Shown here one piece after another: positions 26,388 through 35,282 of a stretch of 64,000 bases of DNA. Position 1 is the stretch's first letter. Each line of letters begins with the position of its first letter. Origin of the DNA: Myxococcus xanthus (GTDB lineage: Bacteria > Myxococcota > Myxococcia > Myxococcales > Myxococcaceae); contig NZ_FNOH01000023.1 in the NCBI RefSeq assembly GCF_900106535.1, positions 16,474 through 80,473 of the forward strand, written 5' to 3'. Position numbers and translations under genes: made by a program. Under the pieces are notes generated by a model. That model saw nothing but the letters and a program-made list of their open reading frames with translations, made no database searches and was not told where the DNA came from.

Positions 26388-27925
26388 TGCCGGCCCGCGG
26401 ACGGTGGCGGTGGAACATCCTCACCGTCGTCACGGTGGGCCTGGGGCTCACCGCATGCACCGGTGAGAAGGCGTCCGAAGCGAGCGAGGCCCGGCGGAAA
26501 GCCGACGCCCAGCAGCGCCTCTTCATCACGGGGATGGAGGAGACGCGCGGACAGGACAACGGGGCGCCTGCCGCGAAGCCTGTCTTCACACACTTGACGG
26601 TGCGGGCCCGGGGCGACACCACAGAGCTGGTTCGCGAGCAGGACGGCACATGGAAGCTGACAGCGCCCGTGTCCGCTCGCGCGGAGGCGGCCGTGGTGGA
26701 GACCATCCTCGGCACACTGGCGTCTTCGAGCTTCAGCGCCACCGTGAAGGAGGCGCCCACCGACGCCGACCTGGACGCGTACGGCCTGAAACCGCCCCTC
26801 TTCACCGTCACGGCCCAGGCCTTCGTGCCAGATGCCCAAGGCCAGGGGGCGCAGGACCCCGCTCGCCAGCGCACGGTGACGCTGCACTGTGGCAAGGAGA
26901 ACACCTACGACGGCTCCGTCTACGTACACCGAGACACGGAGCCGGCGGTCCACGCCGCCGCGGGGACGGTGCGCTGGGCCCTGGACCGGGACACCTTCGC
27001 CCTGCGCGCCAAGGACCTCCTGACACCTTTGGACGAGCGTACGCTGAAGGGCATCGAGGTGAAGGCGCCGCAGGGTGCGTATCAACTGGCGCGAGACGCG
27101 GACGGCGCGGGCTGGCAGCTGGTCGCGCCGGTGGCCGCCAACGCGAACGCGATGCGTGTCGCGGAGCTGCTGAAGGCCCTGGTGGAGCAGCGGGCACTGT
27201 CCTTCCCCGAAGACACGCCGGAGTCCCGGAAACGCTTGGGTCTGGAGGCCCCGGTGGTGGACGCCCGCTTCACCGGTGGCCCGGGCGAGCCAGTGCGCGT
27301 GCGGATGTCCCGCGTGACGGACGACGGCGCCGTGCGCGCCTATGCGTTGCGCGAGCAGGGGACGCAAGCCGTGTTGGGTGAGGTGCCCGAGGACGCCCTC
27401 GGCGTGCTGGACGTGAGCGTCCGGGAGCTGAAGGACCGGCGCGTGCTGGAGTTCCGGCGCCAGGACGTCCGCCGCATCGTGTTCCACCCGGGCGGTGGCG
27501 CGCCCGCCATCACCGTGGTGAGCGCGTCGGAAGCCAACGAAGGCGCCGGGCACTGGGACATGGAGGCCCCGCAGCGGGGCAAGGCCCAGCACTTCAAGCT
27601 CGCCTCGCTGCTGCGCGCGCTGGAAGGACTGAAGGCCACGGGCTACGGCGAGACGAACCCCAAGAATTGGGCCCGGTATGGCGTGACGGAGGACTCCCCC
27701 GGCGCCGTGCTGCTAGGCGCGGACGGACGCGAACTGGCGCGGCTCTGGCTCGGCACTGAAGTCCCCGACGAACCCGGCACGATCTACGCCCGCGGCTCCG
27801 GCCCCGACGTCCTCAAGGTGCCCGAGTCACGACTGACGTTGCCCACCAGGCCCGAGGACTTGCAGGAAGCAGCGAAGGCCCCCGACGCACCGAAGCCGCC
27901 CGCGAAGACGGAGCAGGCTCCCTGA
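26387..27925 (+). CDS. DUF4340-type lipoprotein of the ABC operon
   Basis: 512 aa from ATG 26387, overlapping the previous stop by one base (TGATG). A GTG three bases earlier is in frame. The signal sequence ends at lipobox GLTAC (Cys24). The mature part is mostly beta strand with repeated units containing LVREQDGTWKLTAPVSARA, PQGAYQLARDADGAGWQLVA and HWDMEAPQRGKAQHFKLAS. These match the repeating W-x-L/M-x-x-P pattern of DUF4340. DUF4340 genes commonly sit right after GldG-like genes, so this is probably the periplasmic partner of the exporter. The C-terminus is Lys/Pro/Ala rich. Function unknown. Confidence 0.88.
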   Translation: MPARGRWRWNILTVVTVGLGLTACTGEKASEASEARRKADAQQRLFITGMEETRGQDNGAPAAKPVFTHLTVRARGDTTELVREQDGTWKLTAPVSARAEAAVVETILGTLASSSFSATVKEAPTDADLDAYGLKPPLFTVTAQAFVPDAQGQGAQDPARQRTVTLHCGKENTYDGSVYVHRDTEPAVHAAAGTVRWALDRDTFALRAKDLLTPLDERTLKGIEVKAPQGAYQLARDADGAGWQLVAPVAANANAMRVAELLKALVEQRALSFPEDTPESRKRLGLEAPVVDARFTGGPGEPVRVRMSRVTDDGAVRAYALREQGTQAVLGEVPEDALGVLDVSVRELKDRRVLEFRRQDVRRIVFHPGGGAPAITVVSASEANEGAGHWDMEAPQRGKAQHFKLASLLRALEGLKATGYGETNPKNWARYGVTEDSPGAVLLGADGRELARLWLGTEVPDEPGTIYARGSGPDVLKVPESRLTLPTRPEDLQEAAKAPDAPKPPAKTEQAP

Positions 27926-28095
27926 GCCCCCGTCCCCGACTTACCGTCAGACAGGGCCCATACACGCCAGGTCAGCGTCCGTCACCGGCATCCCTTCACG
28001 AGCGCCGGTGCGGAACAAGGACCTGGCGAGGCTCACAGCTTGATGACCTCCGTCCCCCGCCGGGGCAGGACGACGCGGAACACGCGATGGAGTAG

Positions 28096-28830
28096 CTACA
28101 CCTCCAGCAACACATACCGCTGGTCCGGGGTGTGCTTCGCCAACAGGGGCATGGCCACGTTGTAGACGGGGATGCCGCTCTTCGTCTTTCCGTTGCGAGC
28201 GCCGTGGTGCGCGTGCCCGTGGAACACCGCCTCCGCGCCGTAGTGGTCAATGGGCATGGACAGGCGGCTGGTGCCCAGAAAGGGGCGAATCTCGATGTTC
28301 TCCCCCTCCAGCGTGTCCGGCACCGGGGCGTAGTGCATGATGACCACCTTCTTCTCCACGTCGAGGTGGCTCAGCGCGGCCTCCAGCTTGAGCGACTCCG
28401 TGACGGCCTCCTGCACGAAGGCCTTCGTCTGGCCCTCGCCAAAGGCCTGGAGCGTCGCGTTGCCGAAGCCGCCGCCAAAGCCCTTCACTCCTGCCACGCC
28501 CAGGACCTTCTCGAAGATGAAGTGGTCCCCGTCCAACACGTGGACGCCGACCTTGGCCAGCTCGCTGCAAATCTCCTTCACCTGGTTGTGCTCATAGTCG
28601 TGGTTGCCGAGCACCGCGGCGCAGGGAACGCGGAGCGCGGACAGCTCCTCCGCCAGCACCTTGCCCTCTTCAATCATTCCGCGGTCGGTGAGGTCGCCGC
28701 ACAACACGAGCAGGTCCGCCGTGGCGTTCACCTGCTTGACCAGTTGCCGGAAGCGACCGTGGTGGTCCTCCCGGCAGTGCAGGTCACCGACCGCCGCCAA
28801 CCGAATTTTCGAGCCCGGATCGCGCGCCAC
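28096..28830 (-). CDS. Calcineurin-like metallophosphoesterase
   Basis: I choose GTG 28830 (VARDPGSK, with GAGGGG six nt upstream), giving 244 aa; another GTG at 28878 would add 16 residues. Metal-binding motifs in order are GDLHC, GDLTDRG, GNHDYEHN and GHAHHGA, with HYAP between the last two. All are intact, so the enzyme should be active on a phosphoester. There is no signal peptide. It overlaps the 3' end of the upstream nucleotidyltransferase-like gene by 47 nt. Substrate unknown; a phosphodiesterase or protein phosphatase are both possible. Confidence 0.88.
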   Translation of the reverse strand: MARDPGSKIRLAAVGDLHCREDHHGRFRQLVKQVNATADLLVLCGDLTDRGMIEEGKVLAEELSALRVPCAAVLGNHDYEHNQVKEICSELAKVGVHVLDGDHFIFEKVLGVAGVKGFGGGFGNATLQAFGEGQTKAFVQEAVTESLKLEAALSHLDVEKKVVIMHYAPVPDTLEGENIEIRPFLGTSRLSMPIDHYGAEAVFHGHAHHGARNGKTKSGIPVYNVAMPLLAKHTPDQRYVLLEV

Positions 28831-29641
28831 TCTCGTCCCCTCGCTGTCGTTCGTTCTCGTCCCAGGACCTCCCGTCACTGAAGCCCCAGTGGTGGATGTC
28901 CACGTGATAGTTCACGCGGGAAATCAGGTTGCCGCGGCACAGCTTCTCTTCCCAGCACCCCTCGCGCAGGGTGTGCAGCGTGCGGCTCATCAGCTCCGCC
29001 ATCACCCATTCGGGAATGGCGTCCCGCTCGGACGGATAGGCGAAGCGGAACATCATCAGGTGACTGAGCAGGACCTCCCAGTACCGGTCGAACCGGCGCA
29101 TCATCCGGTCCCAGTCCATGTTCCGGCCCGCCTTCAGCAGCAGGTGGTTCACGTCCGCGCCGTCATAACGCTCGCGCTCGTTCACGAACGCCTTGGACCA
29201 GATCATCTCCTCGGCGGGAGCGACCAGACACTCGTGCCCGAAGATGGTGGCGCGCGGGGCGTGTTCGAACCACTCGTCGTCCACCACCGCCACGCCGTTG
29301 CCGGAGGAGAAGATGAAGTCGACGAAGTAGTCGCCCTTGAAGGCCTTGTAGAGCCAGACCTCGTCCGCGCGCTCGGTGCGCCAACCGTCCTTCTCCAGGA
29401 CTTGCAGCGCCCGGAGCGCGTCCGCCTTGCGGGGGAAGAGGTCCAGGTCCTTCGTGTCGCGGTAGATGCCGGTGTACGTCGCATAGGCGTAGGCACCGCC
29501 CACGACGAAGGGCACCCCGGCGTCGATAAGCAACCCGACGGCCCTGGCCCGGGCGTTGATTTCGTCCGGGGCCCGCTCACGCTCTGCCAGCTGCGCGTCC
29601 GTACCCATCTCGCCGGGATGGTTGGGGTGTCTCTTTTCCAT
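28784..29641 (-). CDS. Nucleotidyltransferase-fold protein
   Basis: 285 aa from ATG 29641; the frame is open upstream to 30481 but that part is antisense to other genes. The core VPFVVGGAYAYATYTGIYR followed by TKDLDLFPR matches the GGxA...R-xTxDLDLF signature of the minimal nucleotidyltransferase superfamily. The usual third acidic strand may be YFVDFIFSSGNG. The C-terminal half is helical with many Arg/Trp residues (NMDWDRMMRRFDRYWEVLLSHL). Related families include antitoxin-like or antibiotic-modifying nucleotidyltransferases; no toxin partner is visible. It overlaps and may be cotranscribed with the metallophosphoesterase. Confidence 0.82.
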   Translation of the reverse strand: MEKRHPNHPGEMGTDAQLAERERAPDEINARARAVGLLIDAGVPFVVGGAYAYATYTGIYRDTKDLDLFPRKADALRALQVLEKDGWRTERADEVWLYKAFKGDYFVDFIFSSGNGVAVVDDEWFEHAPRATIFGHECLVAPAEEMIWSKAFVNERERYDGADVNHLLLKAGRNMDWDRMMRRFDRYWEVLLSHLMMFRFAYPSERDAIPEWVMAELMSRTLHTLREGCWEEKLCRGNLISRVNYHVDIHHWGFSDGRSWDENERQRGDESGARSGLENSVGGGR

Positions 29642-29848
29642 GGCCGAAAGGTAGGGACTGAGAATTTCGGCCGTCCGCTGGTGCGGAATAGATGCCTGGG
29701 GAGCGGGCAGCCAACCTACAAGCATTGTGATTCCGGACGTTTCGCGCACCCTGCAGGCGCCTTTTCCGTTTTCCGGCCGAGCTGTGTCCATGCAGGCAGA
29801 CACGCTGCTGCACGGCCCGCCGGGGGCCGTTCGAAGGGAACGAGGACC

Positions 29849-30256
29849 ATGCTGCGCAAGAGCTTGCTGTGTGCCGCCCTGCTGGTGACGGGCTGCGACA
29901 ACGCGACGAGCGACGAAGGCACCTTCCGGGAAGGACTGCCCTCCCAGGCGATGGTGGAGATGCGCTCGCCCTCCAGGAACAACGGGCAGGGACTGACGGC
30001 CTTCTACGGTGAAGGCCCACAGGCCGAGTACTATCCTGAAGGCCATGGCGGGCAGGAGGCCATGGAGACGCCGGACCTGGTGCGCCGGTTGCTGGTGCGC
30101 GTGGACGTGGAGACACAGGCGGCCGCCATCCACTCCCACGTCGATGGAATGACGTTGGAAGAAGTGGCCGCGCTGGTGAGCCGCTCGGTGCCCACCCTCC
30201 GCAAGCGGCGGGAGCACTTCGCGGCGCTGGGTGGAGAGGAGCTGAAGGTCCCATGA
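29849..30256 (+). CDS. Chimeric lipoprotein/sigma-factor region 4 fragment (135 aa)
   Basis: ATG 29849 follows GAGG. Residues 1-16 are a lipoprotein signal (MLRKSLLCAALLVTGC). Residues to about 65 look like the start of a secreted myxobacterial lipoprotein. From about residue 70 the sequence changes character: LVRRLLVRVDVETQAAAIHS then VDGMTLEEVAALVSRSVPTL. This reads as the DNA-binding helix-turn-helix (region 4) of a sigma-70 family factor. A cytoplasmic HTH behind a lipobox makes no sense, so the gene is best read as a deletion fusion between a lipoprotein gene and the tail of a sigma gene. Its stop overlaps the next start (ATGA), as expected for a sigma/anti-sigma pair. Confidence 0.7.
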   Translation: MLRKSLLCAALLVTGCDNATSDEGTFREGLPSQAMVEMRSPSRNNGQGLTAFYGEGPQAEYYPEGHGGQEAMETPDLVRRLLVRVDVETQAAAIHSHVDGMTLEEVAALVSRSVPTLRKRREHFAALGGEELKVP

Positions 30257-31032
30257 GTGCGCACGAATCGGAATGGACACTGCGCCGCCTGAGCGCCGGA
30301 GAGCTGGCCGCCACCGAAGCCGCCCGCGTCCAGGCCCATGCGGCCTCGTGCGAGACCTGCGCCCAGGCCCTGCGCGGCATCCAGAAAGCCCAGACACGGT
30401 TCGAAGCGGAAGTCCCCTTCGAGCGCTTCGAGGCCAGCGAGGAGCAGGCCCTGCGGCGGCAGCAGGACTCCGCCCGGCCACCGCCGCGCCGCTGGGTGGC
30501 GACGACCGTGGCCATCGCCGCGTCGCTGCTGGTGGTGGTGCTGGTACGCCCGCTGCTGGACTCCACTGCGGAGTCGGGCGCCATCGTGGGACTCAACCGA
30601 CTCAAGGGCGGCGCGACGGCGGAGCTGCTCATCGGAGGGGGGCTGGGGCCGCAGCGGGAGGCCATTCCGGACAGGCCCGAGGCGCTCGACCTGGGTGAGC
30701 GGGTCATCGTGGGCTACAAGGCGGGGACGCACCGCTACGTGGCGGCGTTGTCGGTGGACGCCATTGGCGAGGTGACGCCGCTGTATCCGGAGGCGGGCGC
30801 CAGCGCCCCCGTGGCACCCGGCAGCGGACAGCACTGGCTGCCCGGAGGCTGGGAGTTCACCGGCTCCGGAGATGAGCGCGTCATCGTCGTGCTGAGTGAC
30901 GAGCCCCTGCCCCAGGAGACGCTGGTGGAAGCCGCCCGGCGCGCCTTTGCCCAGGCGGATGGCGACGTCGGCCGGATGGCCGAACTGGAAGTCCCCGGAG
31001 CGCAGACGCACTGGGTGCTGCAGAAGCCATGA
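30253..31032 (+). CDS. zf-HC2 anti-sigma-like protein with DUF4384-like domain
   Basis: 259 aa, overlapping the upstream stop by 4 nt. The N-terminus (residues 10-45) carries HAASCETC, the HxxxCxxC core of zinc-binding anti-sigma domains. A membrane span lies near 77-97 (WVATTVAIAASLLVVVLVRP). The extracytoplasmic part, about 150-255, contains LGERVIVGYKAGTHRYVAALS and LPGGWEFTGSGDERVIVVLS, matching the DUF4384 pattern to my memory. It appears intact. It should have bound the sigma factor whose tail survives in the preceding gene. A caspase-like remnant follows, again with ATGA overlap. Confidence 0.82.
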   Translation: MSAHESEWTLRRLSAGELAATEAARVQAHAASCETCAQALRGIQKAQTRFEAEVPFERFEASEEQALRRQQDSARPPPRRWVATTVAIAASLLVVVLVRPLLDSTAESGAIVGLNRLKGGATAELLIGGGLGPQREAIPDRPEALDLGERVIVGYKAGTHRYVAALSVDAIGEVTPLYPEAGASAPVAPGSGQHWLPGGWEFTGSGDERVIVVLSDEPLPQETLVEAARRAFAQADGDVGRMAELEVPGAQTHWVLQKP

Positions 31033-31391
31033 GCCGTCTGCCCGGCCTCACGCGCGCCCTGGCGCGGGTGCTCGCCCTGACAGCGTCCGCCGCGGACGCG
31101 GACACGCTGCGCCGCTTCGCGCTGGTGGCCGGCGATGACCAGGGCGGCGCCGACACGCGTCCGCTGCGCTTCGCTCGGGACGACGCCGGGAAGATGCATG
31201 CGCTCCTGCTGCGGCTGGGCGACACGAGGCTGGGGTTCGACGACCTCAAGCGCTGGCTCGCGGAGCCCTCCTCGAGCATCCGCATCGCCATCCTGGATTC
31301 ATGCCGCGCTGGCGCGATGACACGCACCAAGGGCGCGCGACGGGCCCCGGACGGCCGGGGCATGGCGGTGCTGGACGTGCTGGCCGGCTAG
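31029..31391 (+). pseudogene. Internally deleted caspase-like (C14) protein remnant
   Basis: 120 codons remain. The start has a short hydrophobic leader, then FALVAGDDQGGADTRPLRFARDD, the normal first strand of myxobacterial caspase-like proteins. The reading then passes, after LLLRLGDTR, straight to FDDLKRWLAEPSSSIRIAIL and DSCRAGAMTRTKGARRAPD. The region that should hold the catalytic His (usually YYSGH) is missing, while the DSCR cysteine site remains. The protein stops 25 residues later instead of continuing about 100 or more. With catalytic His lost it cannot be an active protease. It is translationally coupled to the zf-HC2 gene. Confidence 0.72.
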
Positions 31392-31478
31392 GAGGACAGC
31401 CGAGCGGACATTCCCGCGCATGAATGGTGACGTGCGGGGTGGATTCTCTATGCTGGCCGCTGTTCTCCCGCGCCCTCC

Positions 31479-32753
31479 ATGTCCAAGCCCTCCATCCTCG
31501 AAGTTCTCAAGAGCCCGCGCATCTGGCTGCTCGTGGCCGTTGGTTTCGCCTCGGGCCTGCCCCTGTGGTTGACGGGCGTCACGCTGTCCGCGTGGATGAA
31601 GGACGAAGGCGTCAACCTGAAGACGATTGGCGTCTTCGGCCTCGTGAGCATGCCGTACACCTTCAAGGTGCTCTGGGCGCCGTTGATGGACCGCTACACC
31701 CTGCCCTTCCTGGGCCGGCGGCGCGGGTGGATGCTGGTGACGCAAGTGCTGCTCATGGGCGCCATTGCCGCCATGGGCCTGGTGAATCCCAAGGACGCGC
31801 CGGTGACCATGGCCGCCATGGCCGTGCTGGTGACGTTCCTGTCCGCCAGTCAGGACATCGTCGCGGACGCGTGGCGCACGGACATCCTCACCGTGGAGGA
31901 GCGCGGCCTCGGCAACTCCACGTACATCACCGGCTACCGACTGGGCATGCTCACCGCTGGCGCCCTGGCCCTGACGCTGTCGGACATCGCCGGCTGGTCC
32001 CAGACGTACTTCATCATGGGCCTGCTGATGGCCGTGGGTGTGGTGGCCACGCTCCTGGCCCCTGAGCCCCAGGGCTCGAAGCCGCCGCGCAACCTGACGG
32101 ACGCGGTGGTGAAGCCCTTCGTGGAGTACTTCACGCGCAAGGGCGCCGTCGCCGTCATCCTCTTCCTGGTGCTCTACAAGCTGGGAGACGCCATCGCCGC
32201 CGGAATGGTGACGCCCTTCTACAAAGAGCTGGGCTTCTCCAACACGGAGATTGGCGCGCTCAGCAAGGGCCTGGGCATGGTGTCCACCATCGCGGGTGGA
32301 CTGCTGGCCGGCGTGCTGATGGTGAAGCTGGGCACGCGGCGCAGCCTCTTCGTCTTCGGCGCGGCGCAAGCCCTCACCAACCTGATGTTCATGGGGCTGG
32401 CGCTGGTGGGAAAGAACGACCTGATGCTGGCGGCCACCATCACCGTGGACAACCTCTGCGGCGGTCTGGCGGTGACGGCCTTCGCCGCCTACCTGATGTC
32501 GCTGTGCCACAAGAGCTTCAGCGCCACGCAGTACGCGCTCCTGTCCGCGCTGGGCACGGTGGCCAACCGCCTCATCTCCGCCTCCTCCGGCTACCTGGCT
32601 GAGTGGCTGGGCTGGCCCACCTTCTTCGCCGGCACCGTGCTGCTCGCCGTGCCCGCGCTGGTGCTGCTCGCGTTCCTTCCGGAGAACGCGGCCACGCCCT
32701 CCGACGAGCCTCCAGAGACGGCCCCTGCCTCGCCGAGCGTCTCCACCGCCTGA
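31479..32753 (+). CDS. AmpG-family MFS permease
   Basis: 424 aa with about 12 hydrophobic spans. The motif LWAPLMDRYTLPFLGRRRGW in the second loop and the later SASQDIVADAWR are strong marks of the AmpG branch of the major facilitator superfamily. AmpG proteins import anhydro-muropeptides released by cell-wall recycling, and some relatives carry other substrates. The C-terminal tail is short and Pro/Ala/Ser rich. ATG 31479 (MSKPSILEV). It is a single-gene unit; ampD or ampE partners are not visible. Confidence 0.88.
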   Translation: MSKPSILEVLKSPRIWLLVAVGFASGLPLWLTGVTLSAWMKDEGVNLKTIGVFGLVSMPYTFKVLWAPLMDRYTLPFLGRRRGWMLVTQVLLMGAIAAMGLVNPKDAPVTMAAMAVLVTFLSASQDIVADAWRTDILTVEERGLGNSTYITGYRLGMLTAGALALTLSDIAGWSQTYFIMGLLMAVGVVATLLAPEPQGSKPPRNLTDAVVKPFVEYFTRKGAVAVILFLVLYKLGDAIAAGMVTPFYKELGFSNTEIGALSKGLGMVSTIAGGLLAGVLMVKLGTRRSLFVFGAAQALTNLMFMGLALVGKNDLMLAATITVDNLCGGLAVTAFAAYLMSLCHKSFSATQYALLSALGTVANRLISASSGYLAEWLGWPTFFAGTVLLAVPALVLLAFLPENAATPSDEPPETAPASPSVSTA

Positions 32754-32917
32754 GCGGAATCCGTGGCGCGCGGTCCGCCACGCCAACGCCAGACAAAGAC
32801 AGACAGGGCCCAGAAGCCTTATCTGTTCACCAGCGCACAGGCTGGCGCCACGCGCCTAAGTCGGAAAGACCCGCCATCCTAGGATGCAGCGGCTCTTCCA
32901 TTCCCAAGGGGGGATTC

Positions 32918-33550
32918 GTGGCGAGACCATCCGAGCAGCTCCTGATGAACCGGCGGTGGATCCTTCGAGCAGGCACACTGATGGGCCTGGGTGCCGGTGG
33001 CCTGTCCACCGCGCGCGCCCGTGGCCTGGAGCCCCATCCCACCGGGGCGTGGGGCGATGCCCCGTCGCGTGAAGTCGTCCTGGCCTCCCGCCAATGGGAC
33101 GGGCTCGCCGGACACCCTGGCGTGAACGCCTCCCCAGGGCTCATTCGGACGCCCTACGACACCGAGCCCGCTGCCGCGGCAGACCCGGGCGCCGGGCTCG
33201 CGAGCTCGTTCCAGCTCCATTTCCGGAACTCCTACGGCCATCGAATCTGGATCTGCATCTCGTTCTACGACCCGGCCCGGTGCGGCGCCTGGGGCGTCTG
33301 GGGAACGCGGGGTTGGTGGTCCATCGACAATGGGCAGTCGGCCTACGTCCTCAACACGACACACCGGCAAGCCTACTTCTACGCCGAGGCCGCCAACGGC
33401 GCGTTCTGGGCCGGAGACGCCCACGCCATTCATGCGCCACAGACGACTTTCGACTCCTGTCTGTGGAACCAACGGATTGGTGACCGCTACCTGGGGATGC
33501 GCCCCGTGTACATCAGCGCGGACGTCTACACGCAGAACCTCACGCCCTGA
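32918..33550 (+). CDS. Exported DUF1036-like protein
   Basis: 210 aa from GTG 32918, preceded by a very strong AAGGGGGG site; ATG 32945 is a second choice. The N-terminus NRRWILRAGTLMGLGAGGL holds two Arg followed by a hydrophobic stretch, suggesting a Tat-type signal. The mature domain, about residues 95-205, begins FQLHFRNSYGHRIWICISFY and contains WGTRGWWSIDNGQSAYVL and QAYFYAEAANGAFWAGD. These match the DUF1036 pattern of small secreted beta proteins. Function unknown. A single gene with no close partner. Confidence 0.78.
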   Translation: MARPSEQLLMNRRWILRAGTLMGLGAGGLSTARARGLEPHPTGAWGDAPSREVVLASRQWDGLAGHPGVNASPGLIRTPYDTEPAAAADPGAGLASSFQLHFRNSYGHRIWICISFYDPARCGAWGVWGTRGWWSIDNGQSAYVLNTTHRQAYFYAEAANGAFWAGDAHAIHAPQTTFDSCLWNQRIGDRYLGMRPVYISADVYTQNLTP

Positions 33551-33644
33551 GCGTCGGCGCCGCGTCACCGGAGGATGTAACGCGGTGCACGCTCGCCAGA
33601 ATCGTTGAGCCTTCCGCCGTGGGGCATGGCTATGTTCCGCGGCC

Positions 33645-35282
33645 ATGGCCCACCCGCTCGCTGGCAAGCCCCCTCCGGAAGACTTCCTCATCGACCCCGA
33701 GAAACTGCGCGCCGCGTACTTCTCCGGCCGGCCCGACGTGGACGTGCCGGAGCAACGCGTGGCCTTCGGCACCTCCGGGCACCGCGGTTCCTCCGCGCGC
33801 AACAGCTTCAACGAAGGCCACATCCTCGCGGTGACGCAGGCCATCTGCGAGTACCGCCAGCAGCAGGGCATCGACGGGCCGCTCTTCCTGGGCATGGACA
33901 CCCACGCCCTCTCCTCCCCCGCGCAGCAGACGGCGCTGGAGGTGCTGGCGGCGAACGGCGTGCAGGTGCGCTTCACCGACGGCGCCACGCCCACGCCCGT
34001 CATCTCCCACGCCATCCTCACGTACAACCGCGGCCGCACGGCGGGGTTCGCGGACGGCATCGTCATCACCCCGTCCCACAACCCGCCGGAAGACGGTGGC
34101 ATCAAGTACAACCCGCCCAACGGCGGCCCCGCGGACACGAACGTCACCTCCGTCATCGAGAAGCGCGCCAACGCGCTGCTGGGTGCGGGCAACGAGGGCG
34201 TCCAGCGCATCCCCCACGAGCGCGCGCGCACCGCGCCCACGGTGAAGCCGTACGACTTCATCACCCCGTACGTGGAGGACCTGGGCACCGTCATCGACAT
34301 GGAGGCCCTGCGCGGTGCGAAGCTGCGCATCGGCGCGGACCCGCTCGGCGGCTCCAACGTCGCGTACTGGGAGCCCATCGCCACGCGCTACGGGCTGAAC
34401 CTGCACGTGGTGAACCCCACGGTGGACCCGACGTTCCGGTTCATGCCGCTGGACCACGACGGGAAGATTCGCATGGACTGCTCGTCCCCGCATGCCATGG
34501 CGAACCTGGTGCGCCTGAAGGACGCGTATGACATCGCGTTTGGCAACGACGCGGACTCGGACCGGCACGGCATCGTCACCCGCAGCCTGGGGCTGATGAA
34601 CCCGAACCACTACCTGGCGGTCGCCATCGACTACCTCTATCGCAACCGGCCCGGCTGGAAGCCCGGCACCGCGGTGGGCAAGACACTGGTGAGCAGCAGC
34701 CTCATCGACCGCGTGGCGAAGGACCTGGGCCGCCGAGTCGTCGAGGTGCCGGTGGGCTTCAAGTGGTTCGTGGACGGGCTGCTGGACGGCTCGCTCGGCT
34801 TCGGCGGCGAGGAAAGCGCCGGCGCGTCGTTCCTCCGCCGAGACGGCACGGTGTGGACCACCGACAAGGACGGCATCATCCTGGACCTGCTGTCGGTGGA
34901 GATCCTCGCGCGCACCGGAAAGGACCCCGGTGAGCACTACCAGTCCCTGGCGGCGAAGTTCGGCGCGCCGCACTACACGCGCATCGACCAGCCGGCCACC
35001 GCCGCGCAGAAGGCCGCGCTGAAGAAGCTGTCCCCGGAGGCGGTGAAGGCCACCACGCTGGCCGGTGAGCCCATCCTCCAGCGCCTCACCCGCGCGCCCG
35101 GCAACAACGCGGACATCGGCGGGCTCAAGGTGGTGGCGGAGAACGGCTGGTTCGCCGCGCGTCCCTCCGGCACCGAGGACGTCTACAAAATCTACGCGGA
35201 GAGCTTCCGCGACGAAGCCCACCTCCAAGACATCCTCCAGGAGGCGCGCGCCATCGTCGGCGAGGCGTTCGCGTCGACTTGA
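33645..35282 (+). CDS. pgm: Phosphoglucomutase (alpha-D-glucose specific)
   Basis: 545 aa, usual length for the bacterial Pgm family. Motifs in order: GTSGHRGSS (residues 43-51), the phosphoserine loop TPSHNPPEDGG, the metal loop FGNDADSDRHG, the sugar loop GGEESAGASF, and the phosphate-binding loop ARPSGTEDVYK near the end. All are intact. It interconverts glucose 1-phosphate and glucose 6-phosphate, linking glycolysis with glycogen and polysaccharide synthesis. ATG 33645 is used. A single gene. Confidence 0.97.
   Translation: MAHPLAGKPPPEDFLIDPEKLRAAYFSGRPDVDVPEQRVAFGTSGHRGSSARNSFNEGHILAVTQAICEYRQQQGIDGPLFLGMDTHALSSPAQQTALEVLAANGVQVRFTDGATPTPVISHAILTYNRGRTAGFADGIVITPSHNPPEDGGIKYNPPNGGPADTNVTSVIEKRANALLGAGNEGVQRIPHERARTAPTVKPYDFITPYVEDLGTVIDMEALRGAKLRIGADPLGGSNVAYWEPIATRYGLNLHVVNPTVDPTFRFMPLDHDGKIRMDCSSPHAMANLVRLKDAYDIAFGNDADSDRHGIVTRSLGLMNPNHYLAVAIDYLYRNRPGWKPGTAVGKTLVSSSLIDRVAKDLGRRVVEVPVGFKWFVDGLLDGSLGFGGEESAGASFLRRDGTVWTTDKDGIILDLLSVEILARTGKDPGEHYQSLAAKFGAPHYTRIDQPATAAQKAALKKLSPEAVKATTLAGEPILQRLTRAPGNNADIGGLKVVAENGWFAARPSGTEDVYKIYAESFRDEAHLQDILQEARAIVGEAFAST

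Noticed and set aside
28037..28095. Minus-strand frame after the metallophosphoesterase stop that reads LLHRVFRVVLPRRGTEVIKL then stop.
   Set aside because: It could be a lost C-terminal extension or the end of another gene, but there is no evidence of the rest, so it is not annotated.
28784..30481. Extension of the nucleotidyltransferase-like frame upstream to 30481.
   Set aside because: The extra part is antisense to the chimeric lipoprotein gene and the zf-HC2 gene and has no protein-like features; ATG 29641 is a good start.
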